Positions 8,701-17,873 of a stretch of 64,000 bases of DNA are shown piece by piece. Position 1 is the stretch's first letter. Each line of letters starts with the position of its first letter. The notes beneath the pieces are model-generated. The model was not told the origin of the DNA and did not search any database. It was given only the letters and a program-made list of their open reading frames with translations. The stretch spans positions 98,938-162,937 of the forward strand of contig JBIKIN010000005.1 in NCBI GenBank assembly GCA_044361595.1, in the 5' to 3' direction. The translations under genes and the position numbers were made by a program. The DNA is from Pseudopedobacter sp044361595. GTDB taxonomy: Bacteria > Bacteroidota > Bacteroidia > Sphingobacteriales > Sphingobacteriaceae.

Positions 8701-11700
8701 AGATTTAAATACTCCTTTACCGTAACCATCTCTTAAATTTTTGATGATAACTGATAATGATTGTTCGTTTTGGCGAGTGTCACCTCTAAAGTTAGATATA
8801 TCTCTTTCTGTTGGAATGCCCGGAGGTATTACATAAGGGATTGGCGTACGTGAGCCATTCTCATCTAAGTTTACAGTACTAACATCAATGGTAGAATTGT
8901 CTAATGTAGGGTTAACCACATTAGGATCTGTAATGATTTTAGCCGGCGAGTTTTCTGCGTTAAATCTACGCCACTCCCCACGTACTAACTGCATTCTTGC
9001 AAATCTTAAAACAGTAGTATCGGCAAAATCTGTTAAAAACATCCTCATCACACGGATAGACCTAAAATCTTGGATGTTACCCACTTTATTTACAAAGTCT
9101 GCTATTGGAACTTTAAACTGGTACCAATTAACAGCTTCTTTGTTACCATTTGCAAGGTTTACTGTAGAGGTAACTTTATCTGTAATATATCCTTGCCCAA
9201 CAACTAAGTCTCTTGGTCTAATACTAACTTTATATTGGTAGTATTCGTCAGATTTAGATGTGGTATTATCTCTATTAATGTCTTCAGTATCTGGCAATGG
9301 TGTAGATGACGCATTCTCAATTCCGGTTTCGTCTAAAGATTGTTGTGATGTTCTACTATTTCCTTCGGTACCATTATAGTTTTCATATCGTTTTAAAATA
9401 TTAGCGTTAATGGCATCTAAAGAACTTCCTCTATAATAAACAAAATTGTCGTTTGATGGGTCTGTTCTTAATTGTGTAATTGCTGCTGGTGTTAAAACGC
9501 TACCAACCTGATTAACAAATGGTTGAAATTTAACTAATTCGTTTTCATTGGATAATCCATCTAAGCCAACATCTTGTTGCCTTCTAGCATCTGGGTTTGT
9601 GTCAAACGCTTGTATTACAGGTTGTAATTTAGGTACTCGGCCCCAAACTGTTTCATCTACTTTTGTGGGGTCGTTATCTGCTGGCAAACCGTTTTCTAAT
9701 CCTTTTCTACCGTCTTTTAATACATCTTCTGATATGTTTCCTAAGTTAATGTAGAAATCGCCACCCTGTGCGTTAGGATTATAAATAAATGGATCTAACA
9801 ACCAAAACTCTATAAACTCAATGTTTAAAGCTTCAAAATCGGTGGTTTCTATTCTACGCATCATTCCACCCCAGCGGCTTCTTGGGTTTGTTAAAGTACC
9901 ATTACTATTTAAGCCACTTGTTGCGTAATTGTAAGGCCCTCTTAGCATAGGATAATAAGCTAAATTTAAAGTAGAAATATTAAATACCGAGCCTGTTGGT
10001 GTTTGTTTAAACGGAAATACTTCGGGCTCTAAAACCTCTCTTACGTAATGGTTAGATAATTCTGTTTTATTGTTTTGAATATTACTTGGTGTTAAATTAT
10101 TAGTTCTACTGTAAAAAATAGGATCTATGTTAAAGAAAGATAATTTAGCTCGGTTAAAACCGTATGATAAATCGTTAGTGAGTTGAGCTTCTGAAAATAA
10201 TTGTGGCGTACCAGATATTGTCCAAACTGATGCTCCTTTTAAATCTATGATAGATCGGCTTCCTTCAAAATCATCAACGTAACTGGCACCACCTTCGCTA
10301 CCTGCAAAATCTAATGCTTTTGGGTGGCCTGGATTAAACTTTGCAAATTCGCCGCTAAAACTTAAAGAAGATGTTTCTTTAGTTGATAAGAAAGGTAATT
10401 TATCTACCATACGGGTAATGAAGCGGCTATTTCCATTATAATTTACATCAAACCCATAAATAGTGTTTGAAATAGATTCTTCGCCAAAATTTACTTTAGC
10501 TGTTAAAGGAACTTCTCTAAGATTTAGCATGGTTCCTCCAATATTAAAATTGGGGTTTATCCGATAATCTAGACGGGTACCAAAGAGCGCTTTTTGTTGT
10601 ATTCCAAAGAGTTCGTTGCTTTCTAGTTTAATTTTAATTTGCTGGCCCGAGTTTAATAAAGCTTCGTTTAGAATTTTAACCCTACCAATATTATAGTCTA
10701 CGGTATAGTCTGCTCCTTCATTTAGTTTTAAGGTTCCTGCAGTAACCACAACAGAACCTTCGGGAACGTTTATGGCATTGAGCTGAAATTCTGAACTAAC
10801 TTGAGATTGATAAGTCCCTTTAATGATGTACCTATTTAGGTTTGGAAAAAATTGCGATGCGTTTACTTTAGTAGAGTCATATAAAGGCTGAAAAACATAT
10901 TTATTAATCAGATTTTGCTCTGTTGACGGATCAAAATTACGGGCTAAATCGGAGCCAAACGGTTCAATAGATGGGAAAATAATTCTTCCGTTTTGCGAGT
11001 CTATGGTTAATCCTTCTAAGAAATCAAAAAAACCATCGGGTTGTTTCGAGCCTAACTGATTTAAGCGGTCTAGATTTAATAATTGTATCCATAATTTTCC
11101 TTGCGTCTTGGCCCCGTCTTCTATCAAAGGTTTTTCTATCCCAGCGTTATCATCTAACCTAAAAATATTTAATCTAAAATCTGAAGGACTAATTTGATAA
11201 GCACCTACCGAATAGATGTTTTTCATCATCAAATCCCAAATAGGTAAATTGGTTTTTACCGTTTCATTTTTAAGCAACTTGGTGTATAAAAGTTGTGGAT
11301 TATTTGGGTCTACTTGTGTGTCTTGAGAGAATTCGCCTACTTGATATTCTACCCCATTTACTGTGTATCTGTACGATACGGCCAGTACTTCATCGGCGTT
11401 AAGCGAATTGTTTAAAGATATGTAACCTAAAACAGGGTTTAATGTAAACTCTCTCTCGGTAAGTTTACGGGCATAAATTAATTTATTGTAATTATCTAAC
11501 GCACCAGAACTCTGAAAAAAATTATCAATATCTGTAGCGTTTGTAAGTCTAGAAGAAGATGGAATTCGTTGTAGTAAATTATTTGATTGCTGCGCAAAAC
11601 CTGGCCCCACAAAGCCTGCCGGTAAACTAGAAAAACCAGGCCCGCCTTGTAAAAGGGTGGTGTTATAAGGTTGATTTTCTCCTAAGTCTAAAAAGGCAAG

Positions 11701-12747
11701 GATATCTCTAGAATCTGTTGTGCTATTACTTCTATTGGTAATCCAAACTTCTATTTTGGTAATATTAACATTAGATTGAATGATAGGGAGGCTAGATAAA
11801 GCCCTGTTATAATTGTTTCTAAAGTATTGTGCTAAAAAGTAGTGTTTATTGGCTTCGTAATTATCTGTGCTTAATCTAAATTCGTTTTGTTGTGCGCCAT
11901 TGGTAATGTTAATTTCTTTAGCTTGTGAGTTTTGTTGCGAGTAAACATTGCTAATTCCTAATCTTCCAAACTGTAATTGCGTTTTTACACCAAATAATGC
12001 TTGACTACCACTAATTAATGTAGTGTTTAATGGGAAATTAACTAAACCAGCTTCAATTTTTTTAATAATCTCGTCTTTAGAACCGGTGTATTCTAATTTT
12101 ACTTGATTCTCGAAATCAAATTGAGCTTCTGTATTATAGTTAAAGTTAATTTTAAGTTTATCGCCAATATTACCCACCACATTGGCTTGTATTCTTTGGT
12201 TAAAATCAAAGTTTCCGGTGGTACGTTGTCGCTCGTTAAATAAAGGGTTTTCGTTTCTATTAATTCTACCCGAGAAGGTTAAATCTGCCGATCCACGTGG
12301 TTGAATGTTGATCACATCACTACCAAAAATTTTCTCGAAGGTTTTTCCTTTAACTTTAACTTCTGGAATAAATCCTTCTTTTTTTTCTGGTGCACTACTA
12401 GCAACTAATGTTTTCCAGTAGGCATTAATAATGTTTTGTTGTTCTAAAGCTTGGTACTCTTTAAAGGTTAGGTAAAGCGGCGCTTTAATTAATTGACCAT
12501 TAACGGTCTCTTTAATAATGTATTTCTGCGTTTTAGGATCGTACTCTACCGTTTTTTTTATGTTTTGAGGATTTTTAAGAAATAAACCATTTGATGGAAA
12601 AGCAGGGGAAGTAAAATAGTCTTTAACAGGATATTTTACTTTAAGCGAGTCGGGTAGTGTTATTTGGGCAAAAGATGTATTGCACACGCCCAAAACCAAA
12701 TAAATGATACTAATTTTAAAAATTAGAGAAGTAAAATTTATTTTCAA
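5707..12747 (-). CDS. sprA: SprA, outer-membrane translocon of the type IX secretion system
   Basis: SprA forms the giant 36-strand beta-barrel pore through which type IX secretion cargo crosses the outer membrane; in gliding Bacteroidota it is also required for motility. The 2346-residue length, the N-terminal signal peptide (cleaved near TSFAQ, residue 28), the repeated barrel segments and the C-terminal aromatic strand ending LRFTIQ fit the family. Recognisable SprA stretches include FDFNQRIQANVVGNIGDKLK near 180 and the WFNELRLTDFDERGGWAATA region. It follows ruvA by 27 bp and maeB beyond that. The other type IX components (GldKLMN, PorV) are not in this window. No frameshift is seen across more than 7 kb. 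Confidence 0.95.
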   Translation of the reverse strand: MKINFTSLIFKISIIYLVLGVCNTSFAQITLPDSLKVKYPVKDYFTSPAFPSNGLFLKNPQNIKKTVEYDPKTQKYIIKETVNGQLIKAPLYLTFKEYQALEQQNIINAYWKTLVASSAPEKKEGFIPEVKVKGKTFEKIFGSDVINIQPRGSADLTFSGRINRNENPLFNERQRTTGNFDFNQRIQANVVGNIGDKLKINFNYNTEAQFDFENQVKLEYTGSKDEIIKKIEAGLVNFPLNTTLISGSQALFGVKTQLQFGRLGISNVYSQQNSQAKEINITNGAQQNEFRLSTDNYEANKHYFLAQYFRNNYNRALSSLPIIQSNVNITKIEVWITNRSNSTTDSRDILAFLDLGENQPYNTTLLQGGPGFSSLPAGFVGPGFAQQSNNLLQRIPSSSRLTNATDIDNFFQSSGALDNYNKLIYARKLTEREFTLNPVLGYISLNNSLNADEVLAVSYRYTVNGVEYQVGEFSQDTQVDPNNPQLLYTKLLKNETVKTNLPIWDLMMKNIYSVGAYQISPSDFRLNIFRLDDNAGIEKPLIEDGAKTQGKLWIQLLNLDRLNQLGSKQPDGFFDFLEGLTIDSQNGRIIFPSIEPFGSDLARNFDPSTEQNLINKYVFQPLYDSTKVNASQFFPNLNRYIIKGTYQSQVSSEFQLNAINVPEGSVVVTAGTLKLNEGADYTVDYNIGRVKILNEALLNSGQQIKIKLESNELFGIQQKALFGTRLDYRINPNFNIGGTMLNLREVPLTAKVNFGEESISNTIYGFDVNYNGNSRFITRMVDKLPFLSTKETSSLSFSGEFAKFNPGHPKALDFAGSEGGASYVDDFEGSRSIIDLKGASVWTISGTPQLFSEAQLTNDLSYGFNRAKLSFFNIDPIFYSRTNNLTPSNIQNNKTELSNHYVREVLEPEVFPFKQTPTGSVFNISTLNLAYYPMLRGPYNYATSGLNSNGTLTNPRSRWGGMMRRIETTDFEALNIEFIEFWLLDPFIYNPNAQGGDFYINLGNISEDVLKDGRKGLENGLPADNDPTKVDETVWGRVPKLQPVIQAFDTNPDARRQQDVGLDGLSNENELVKFQPFVNQVGSVLTPAAITQLRTDPSNDNFVYYRGSSLDAINANILKRYENYNGTEGNSRTSQQSLDETGIENASSTPLPDTEDINRDNTTSKSDEYYQYKVSIRPRDLVVGQGYITDKVTSTVNLANGNKEAVNWYQFKVPIADFVNKVGNIQDFRSIRVMRMFLTDFADTTVLRFARMQLVRGEWRRFNAENSPAKIITDPNVVNPTLDNSTIDVSTVNLDENGSRTPIPYVIPPGIPTERDISNFRGDTRQNEQSLSVIIKNLRDGYGKGVFKSTINDMRSYRRLRMNIHAEGDGLRDGDLQLFIRLGIDFQDNYYQYQIPAKITPAGSRDANLIWPEENNINLELRLLQIAKTARNNAILNGQPWPINLPYTYSDGENTIIIKGQPDLSKIRTLLLGAINPLKTNNTPNDDGFDKNVEIWFNELRLTDFDERGGWAATARLNAKLADFGDVTLSGNMSTIGFGSLQSRVSEINRSDDQFFDVSTSLELGKFFSQKSGIKIPFFVNYSSQIKTPQFDPKNPDIELKNIINEVSRQTKDSIYNYAQDYTQRRSINFTNVRKIKTNPDAKNHLWDIENWNLTYAYTEYNHRDFINANTLQKNYRGALGYDYNNPAKFINPFSKVVKSKYLNLLKDFNFSLLPSVLNFRIELNRLYSENTLRDNDPNNAIPIITNFNKNFVINRLYGLSWDLTKSLKLDFNATNLSVVDEPEGRITGLVRDTLWNNLKKLGRNTNYNHTLSFSYTIPLNKIPGLDFISVLTRYQTQFNWMTEPLITLEDPNVDFGNTIQNSRTIQINPTLNMNLLYNKFGIYRRLSNPSNENGLSKTLANILTSVKTVSASYIKNDGTFLPGYLPQSQYLGTDLNANAPGLDFILGSQNDIRFKALSNGWLTQDTLQNQLYKTSLNEKLNLRGTIEPLPDLRIELNAFKNNSQVFTTNFRYTNTANQFESLSPITSGDYSISIISLGTAFKDKNNTNASNVFNQFLTNRTQVSQRLGRTNPNSTGVIQEYADGYGRASQDVVIPAFLAAYRGKSADQVSLSKFPRIPVPNWRLTYNGLVKIPAVNNLFSSFDVTHSYSSTYNVNGFNSLIRYSENNNGVNARDAEGNFLPFLQFSQITLFEQFVPLLGIDVRMKNNMTANLEYRKSRSLSLGLSNSQLASQKDQAFVFGFGYRTADFRFPFGLFKNVNLKNDMNIKLDIAVRDNKTVIYRADVNDPEISGGSKNITFRPSVDYVLNQRFNLRLFYDSNLTKPYTSQTFVTAFTNFGINLRFTIQ

Positions 12748-12774
12748 ATTGATTTTAGTTTTATGTGTTTTCCC

Positions 12775-13359
12775 CTAAAGCGTCTTAAGCGTAATTTTTA
12801 TAATTTGCTCAACAGAGAGTAAATCTGAAGTAGATTTTATTGCTGCATCTACAGCTTTTTCTGCTGTATTTTTCATGAAGCCAAGCATCACCAAAGCACT
12901 TAACGCTTCTTCTTTAGAAGTATTATTTACCTTAACAGAAATTAACGTTCCGGAGCCGTCTTTTTGTAGTTTATCTTGTAGCTCAATAATTAATCTTTGG
13001 GCAGATTTTGGACCTATACCCTTTATTCTTTTAATCTCATTAATATCTCCTTTGATAATTGCTTCTTCAATTTCTTGCGGAGTTATGGAAGACAACATCA
13101 TACGGGCAGTGTTTGGACCTATTCCATTTACAGATATTAAATGAAGAAAAAGTTTACGTTCTCCTTCATCGGCAAAGCCAAAAAGAGTGTGCGAATCTTC
13201 TTTAACAGATAACCATGTAAAAAGCTTACAGCGCTCTTGATCTTTAAGAGCGCTGTAAGTGTTTAAGGAGATATGAATGTGGTAACCAACTCCTGCCGCC
13301 TCAATTACTACATAAGCTGGGCATTTAAAGGTTAATTTACCATCTATATATGCATACAT
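12775..13359 (-). CDS. ruvA: Holliday junction branch migration protein RuvA
   Basis: RuvA binds Holliday junctions as a tetramer and loads the RuvB motor. The 194-residue protein has the N-terminal OB fold starting MYAYIDGKLTFK, two helix-hairpin-helix motifs (LISVNGIGPNTARMML near 90-105 and IKRIKGIGPKSAQRLI near 125-140) and the short C-terminal domain III that contacts RuvB (EEALSALVMLGF). It lies between maeB (24 bp upstream) and sprA (27 bp downstream), so the three are probably co-transcribed. RuvB and RuvC are not in the window. Confidence 0.96.
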   Translation of the reverse strand: MYAYIDGKLTFKCPAYVVIEAAGVGYHIHISLNTYSALKDQERCKLFTWLSVKEDSHTLFGFADEGERKLFLHLISVNGIGPNTARMMLSSITPQEIEEAIIKGDINEIKRIKGIGPKSAQRLIIELQDKLQKDGSGTLISVKVNNTSKEEALSALVMLGFMKNTAEKAVDAAIKSTSDLLSVEQIIKITLKTL

Positions 13360-13383
13360 TTATTAAAAATATTAATGTTTAAT

Positions 13384-15654
13384 CTATCTTCCCTGTTTTA
13401 CTTGTGCATCAACTACAGCTATGCTAACCATATTTACAATTTCTCTTACAGACGAACCCAATTGTAAAACATGTACAGGTTTTGCCATTCCTAATAAAAT
13501 AGGACCTACAGCCTCGGCACCACCAATCTCTTGTAAAAGTTTATAAGCTATATTTCCAGAATCTAAACTAGGAAAAACTAACGTATTTGCTGGACTATTT
13601 TTTAATTTAGAAAATGGAAAATTATCGTTTAGTAAGCCTTTGTTTAATGCAAAATTTGCTTGCATCTCGCCATCTACCATAATACTTGGGTGTTGCTGAT
13701 GTAAAATGCGCACCGCTTCTCTGGTTTTATGTGGTATTTCACCTTCGTTAGAGCCAAAATTAGAATATGAAAGAATGGCTATACGTGGCTTAATGTTAAA
13801 TTGCTTTACAGATTTGTTAACCAATAAGGTAATATCAACCAATTCTTCTATAGTTGGGTTTACGTTAATGGTGGTGTCTGCAAAAAACATTGGACCTTTT
13901 TTAGTCAACATTAAATACATACCTGCAACTCGGTTTACGCCTTTTTCTGTACCGATTACTTGTAAAGCAGGTTTAACTGTTGATGCATAGTTTTTAGTTA
14001 AACCAGAAATTAAGGCATCGGCATCTCCAAACTCTACCATAGATGCGCCAAAATAATTTCTATCACGCATTAACTTTCTAGCTTCGTACAAGGTAATTCC
14101 TCTTCTTTGGCGCTTTTTAAACAGAAATTGAGCAAATTTTTCTGTCATTTCTACTTCTTTTAGCGGATTAATGATTTGTACTCCGTCTAGTTCAAGTTCG
14201 TTTTCTGCAATAATTTGTTTAATTACTTCTTCGTTTCCTAATAAAATTGGAATCGCAACACCATCATCTTTTACTATTTGGGCAGCTTTTAAAATTTTAT
14301 AGTTATCGGCTTCGGCAAAAACCACTTTTTTGGGCGATGCTTTAGCTTTGTTATTAATGGCTCGCATTAAAGCATCATCCATGCCCAGTCGCTTTTTGAG
14401 ATCATCTTTATATTTTTCCCAATTGGTTATCGGATGCCTTGCAACCCCAGATTCCATAGCTGCTTTTGCTACAGCCGGCGCTACGGTGGTAATTAATCTA
14501 GTATCTATTGGCTTAGGAATGATGTAATCTTTACCGTATTTTAAATTTTTGGCATTATAAGCCATGTTTACAGCCTCGGGAACATTTTCTTTAGCCAAAG
14601 CTGCAATAGCTCTAACTGCTGCAACTTTCATTTCCTCGTTAATAGCGGTTGCCCTAACATCTAAAGCTCCCCTAAAAATATATGGAAATCCCAAAACGTT
14701 GTTAACTTGATTAGGATAATCTGACCTTCCAGTAGCCATAATAATATCTTCACGAGTGGCTATAGCTAATTCGTAATCTATTTCTGGATTTGGGTTAGCC
14801 ATTGCAAAAACGATAGGGTTTTTCGCCATGGTTTTAAGCATATCTGCGGTTAGAACATCAGCAGATGACAATCCAATAAATACATCGACATTATTTATAG
14901 CTTCGTCTAGTGTATTTATATCTCTTTTAGTTGCAAATTCTAGTTTTGTGCCGTCTAAATTTGGCCTATCGGCTCGTATAACACCGCTTCTGTCTATCAT
15001 TACAATGTTTTCTCTTTTTGCGCCTAAAGAAACATATATTCTAGTGCATGAAATTGCAGCTGCACCGGCTCCATTAATTACAATTTTAACTTCTTCTAAT
15101 TTTTTTTCTTGTAACTCGCATGCGTTAATTAATGCAGCCGCAGAAATGATTGCTGTACCATGCTGATCGTCATGCATTACCGGAATTTTCATTTCGGCTT
15201 TTAATCTTTCCTCAATCTCAAAGCATTCTGGTGCTTTAATATCTTCTAAGTTTACGCCACCAAAAGTTGGTTCTAAAGCCTTAACAATCTTTACAAAATC
15301 ATCAACGTTCTTTACATCTAGCTCTAGGTCAAAAACATCAATATCTGCAAAGATCTTGAATAATATGCCTTTACCCTCCATTACTGGTTTACTAGCTTCT
15401 GGACCTATATCACCTAAACCTAATACGGCAGTTCCATTACTAATAACAGCCACTAAATTGCCTTTTGCGGTGTATTTATAAACATCATCGGTATTGTCGG
15501 CTATTTTTAAACACGGTTCTGCTACACCGGGCGAGTATGCTAAGGTTAAATCTCCTTGTGAGTTAGTAGGTTTTGTTGGAATAACTTCTATTTTTCCAGG
15601 GCGGCCTTGTGAGTGGTAATCCAAAGCATCCTGTTTTCTATTCGTCTTACTCAT
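13384..15654 (-). CDS. maeB: NADP-dependent malic enzyme, MaeB type with phosphotransacetylase-like tail
   Basis: The enzyme converts malate to pyruvate and CO2 with reduction of NADP. The 756-residue length is that of the long MaeB class: a malic enzyme N-terminal domain (LTLAYSPGVAEPCL near 37-50), a dinucleotide-binding fold (IVINGAGAAAISCTRIY near 192-208), and from about residue 430 a phosphotransacetylase-like domain (KKVVFAEADNYKILKAAQIV) that in characterised relatives acts as a regulatory rather than catalytic module. It is the first gene of the apparent maeB-ruvA-sprA operon. A good promoter match lies 25 bp upstream of the start codon. Confidence 0.94.
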   Translation of the reverse strand: MSKTNRKQDALDYHSQGRPGKIEVIPTKPTNSQGDLTLAYSPGVAEPCLKIADNTDDVYKYTAKGNLVAVISNGTAVLGLGDIGPEASKPVMEGKGILFKIFADIDVFDLELDVKNVDDFVKIVKALEPTFGGVNLEDIKAPECFEIEERLKAEMKIPVMHDDQHGTAIISAAALINACELQEKKLEEVKIVINGAGAAAISCTRIYVSLGAKRENIVMIDRSGVIRADRPNLDGTKLEFATKRDINTLDEAINNVDVFIGLSSADVLTADMLKTMAKNPIVFAMANPNPEIDYELAIATREDIIMATGRSDYPNQVNNVLGFPYIFRGALDVRATAINEEMKVAAVRAIAALAKENVPEAVNMAYNAKNLKYGKDYIIPKPIDTRLITTVAPAVAKAAMESGVARHPITNWEKYKDDLKKRLGMDDALMRAINNKAKASPKKVVFAEADNYKILKAAQIVKDDGVAIPILLGNEEVIKQIIAENELELDGVQIINPLKEVEMTEKFAQFLFKKRQRRGITLYEARKLMRDRNYFGASMVEFGDADALISGLTKNYASTVKPALQVIGTEKGVNRVAGMYLMLTKKGPMFFADTTINVNPTIEELVDITLLVNKSVKQFNIKPRIAILSYSNFGSNEGEIPHKTREAVRILHQQHPSIMVDGEMQANFALNKGLLNDNFPFSKLKNSPANTLVFPSLDSGNIAYKLLQEIGGAEAVGPILLGMAKPVHVLQLGSSVREIVNMVSIAVVDAQVKQGR

Positions 15655-15679
15655 TTCTTCAGTTTATTCTTGATTGTCG

Positions 15680-15710
15680 CAAAAATACAATTCTTTGGCG
15701 GAGGTTTAAA
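15680..15710 (-). promoter_or_regulatory. Predicted promoter of maeB-ruvA-sprA
   Basis: On the minus strand TTTA is followed by 19 bases and then TATTTTTG, an exact match to the Bacteroidota -7 consensus TAnnTTTG with correct spacing. It ends 25 bp before the maeB start codon. Confidence 0.5.
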
Positions 15711-15747
15711 CTTATTTATTTCTTTGGTTACTTTATATTTTTTTATC

Positions 15748-15786
15748 CAAAAAAAAGAGTCGACTAATTTTACAACTAGCGACTCT
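15748..15786 (-). terminator. Terminator after nagB
   Basis: On the minus strand AGAGTCG pairs with CGACTCT (stem extended by CTAGT/ATTAG with a bulge), followed by eight T bases. It begins about 25 bp after the nagB stop codon. Confidence 0.75.
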
Positions 15787-15809
15787 AATAACTTTAACCA
15801 AACTAATTC

Positions 15810-17732
15810 TTAAAATTTCCACCTTACAAAAGCTTCCATAGCTTCATAATTTGCTAAACCTAATAAGTCATATTGTATTGCGGTATCTCTATTTCTTTCT
15901 TCTGCTCTTACCCAAAACTCTCTGGCATCATCGCCAGGGAAAACGGGACGATCTTTTTGAGATTGGTGCTTAAATATTGCATTTCTTTTCTTTTCTAATT
16001 CTTGTGGTGATAAAGGTACAGCCATTTCAATTTCGTGAATATCCCACTCATGCCAAGCACCTCGGTATAGCCAAACCCAGCAATCCTTAGCCCAACTTTC
16101 TGTTTTCCTTAGTTCTATCATAGCCAATTTAACGGCTTCGAAACAGATTTTATGTGTGCCATGAGGATCGGCAAAATCGCCTGCAGCAAAAATTTGATGC
16201 GGTTTAATTTTTTGTAGAAGTTCCTTGGTTACTACAACATCTTCTTGAGATATCTCGTTTTTTCTACTAGATTTTCTCTTTTCGTAAAACGGCATATCCA
16301 TAAAGTGGATGTTTTTATCTTTTAATCCGCAGTATCTAGCACCTGCTGTTGCTTCACCTTTTCTAATTAAACCCTTTATTAATCTTAAATCGTTAGGGTC
16401 TTTTTGATTTGGATTTTTTTGAGCGATAAATGATTTTAACTTTTTGTAGGTGTTATTTAATGCCTCATCATTTAAGCCTAAGTTTTTAGAAAGATCTATA
16501 CTAAACTCCATAAATCTTAAAGCATCATTATCCCAAACCGCATTATTACCTGATGTTTGGTAGGCCACATGTACATCATGCCCTTGGTCTACTAATCTAA
16601 TAAAGGTACCACCCATGCTAATCACATCATCATCTGGGTGTGGTGAAAATATGATAGAACGTTTAATTGCTGGATTTGCCCGCTCTGGTCTTTGACTGTC
16701 ATCTGCATTTGGTTTACCTCCTGGCCAGCCAGTTATGGTGTGTTGTAGTTGATTAAAAATATCAATATTGATATTATAAACTGGGCCTTTAAGCGTGGCT
16801 AGCTGGGCCATACCGTGACTGTTGTAGTCTTCTTCAGTCAATTTTAATATGGGTTTCTCCACAGTTTTGGCCAGCCAAGTCACAGCTTTTTTTATTAAAA
16901 TATTGTCCCAATTACAGTCTTTAACTTGCCAAGGCGTATCAAAGCGGGTAAGCATAGATGCGGCATCTTGGTCTAAAACAAATTCAACGTTTTCTGATAG
17001 TTGTAAATAAGTTGCAGGGACTTCGCTAGAGATTTCGCCTTCTACTGCTTTTTTTATAATTGGAGCTTTTTTACTTCCCCATGCTAGTAGAATTATTTCT
17101 TTAGCTTTAAATATTGTTCCTACACCCATGGTGATAGCTTTTGTAGGTACATTAGCTTTTCCGCCAAAATCTTTAGCGGCATCTTTACGGGTTAAATCAT
17201 CTAAGGTAACCATTCTGGTCCCCGAGTTTGGCGCTGAACCCGGTTCGTTAAAACCAATATGGCCGGTACGCCCAATCCCTAAAAGCTGTAGGTCCAGGCC
17301 TCCATAGGCTGTAATTTTCTCTTCATATGCTATACAAAACTGATGAACATCATCGCTTTCTAATGTGCCATTTGGAATATGAATGTTTTTTTGATCTACA
17401 TCTACATGGTTAAACAAATGCTCATTCATAAACCTAACATAACTTTGTTCTGCATTTGGTTGCATTGGAAAGTATTCGTCTAAGTTGAATGTTACTACAT
17501 TTTTAAAACTCAAGCCTTCTTCTTTGTGTAGTCTAATCAACTCGGTGTAAACACCAACCGGACTAGCACCTGTTGCTAAACCTAAGACGGTTTTTTCCAT
17601 CTTTTCGTTTTTTTTGTGAATAATTGCAGCTATTCTTGCAGCTACTTTTATACAAGCATCTTTTTCTGTTTCAAATACTTTTACAGGTAATTTTTCAAAA
17701 CGGGTTGATTCTAATAGGTTTAGACGAGCCAT
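15810..17732 (-). CDS. nagB: Glucosamine-6-phosphate deaminase fused to a LmbE/PIG-L-like domain
   Basis: Residues 1 to about 270 form NagB, which converts glucosamine-6-phosphate to fructose-6-phosphate and ammonia (LGLATGASPVGVY 50-62, LDEYF with the catalytic-base Asp85, GHIGFNEP 157-164). From about 355 a LmbE/PIG-L deacetylase-like domain follows, with the zinc-site motif HPDDD (365-369) and ADPHGTH near 545. The position equal to Asp141 of E. coli NagB is Thr156 here, while the following His and Glu are kept. This roughly 640-residue architecture is known in Bacteroidota; the role of the second half is unsettled, and sugar deacetylation is an inference. The gene is divergent from anmK and shares with it a candidate operator. 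Confidence 0.92.
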   Translation of the reverse strand: MARLNLLESTRFEKLPVKVFETEKDACIKVAARIAAIIHKKNEKMEKTVLGLATGASPVGVYTELIRLHKEEGLSFKNVVTFNLDEYFPMQPNAEQSYVRFMNEHLFNHVDVDQKNIHIPNGTLESDDVHQFCIAYEEKITAYGGLDLQLLGIGRTGHIGFNEPGSAPNSGTRMVTLDDLTRKDAAKDFGGKANVPTKAITMGVGTIFKAKEIILLAWGSKKAPIIKKAVEGEISSEVPATYLQLSENVEFVLDQDAASMLTRFDTPWQVKDCNWDNILIKKAVTWLAKTVEKPILKLTEEDYNSHGMAQLATLKGPVYNINIDIFNQLQHTITGWPGGKPNADDSQRPERANPAIKRSIIFSPHPDDDVISMGGTFIRLVDQGHDVHVAYQTSGNNAVWDNDALRFMEFSIDLSKNLGLNDEALNNTYKKLKSFIAQKNPNQKDPNDLRLIKGLIRKGEATAGARYCGLKDKNIHFMDMPFYEKRKSSRKNEISQEDVVVTKELLQKIKPHQIFAAGDFADPHGTHKICFEAVKLAMIELRKTESWAKDCWVWLYRGAWHEWDIHEIEMAVPLSPQELEKKRNAIFKHQSQKDRPVFPGDDAREFWVRAEERNRDTAIQYDLLGLANYEAMEAFVRWKF

Positions 17733-17751
17733 ATCTATTTGTTTGGGAATT

Positions 17752-17794
17752 CAAATATATAAATGAGAATTTAAATATTTGCGTGTTTATGATA
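17752..17794 (-). promoter_or_regulatory. Predicted nagB -7 box and overlapping half-operator
   Basis: TATATTTG (minus strand, 17752-17759) matches TAnnTTTG, 19 bp before the nagB start codon. The plus-strand sequence TTGCGTGTTTATGATA at 17779-17794 keeps the left half of the 16-bp candidate operator found elsewhere in this locus and sits where the -33 region of nagB would be. Confidence 0.4.
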
Positions 17795-17807
17795 TTTTTT
17801 TTTCATT

Positions 17808-17823
17808 TTGCGTTTTATTGCGC
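17808..17823. promoter_or_regulatory. Candidate DeoR operator, site 1 (nagB/anmK divergent region)
   Basis: TTGCGTTTTATTGCGC fits the form TTGC-N8-GCnn shared with sites 2 and 3. It lies between the divergent nagB and anmK starts, 76 bp and 51 bp away, where one bound repressor could control both. Confidence 0.5.
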
Positions 17824-17873
17824 ATTTAATCATTTAAAACCTATTTCATACCTTAGATTATAGGTTTATAATT

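Noticed and set aside
7328..9754. Open frames of 65-120 codons on the plus strand across sprA
   Set aside because: They lie opposite a continuous 2346-codon gene, lack family features and follow its codon pattern in reverse; they are shadows.
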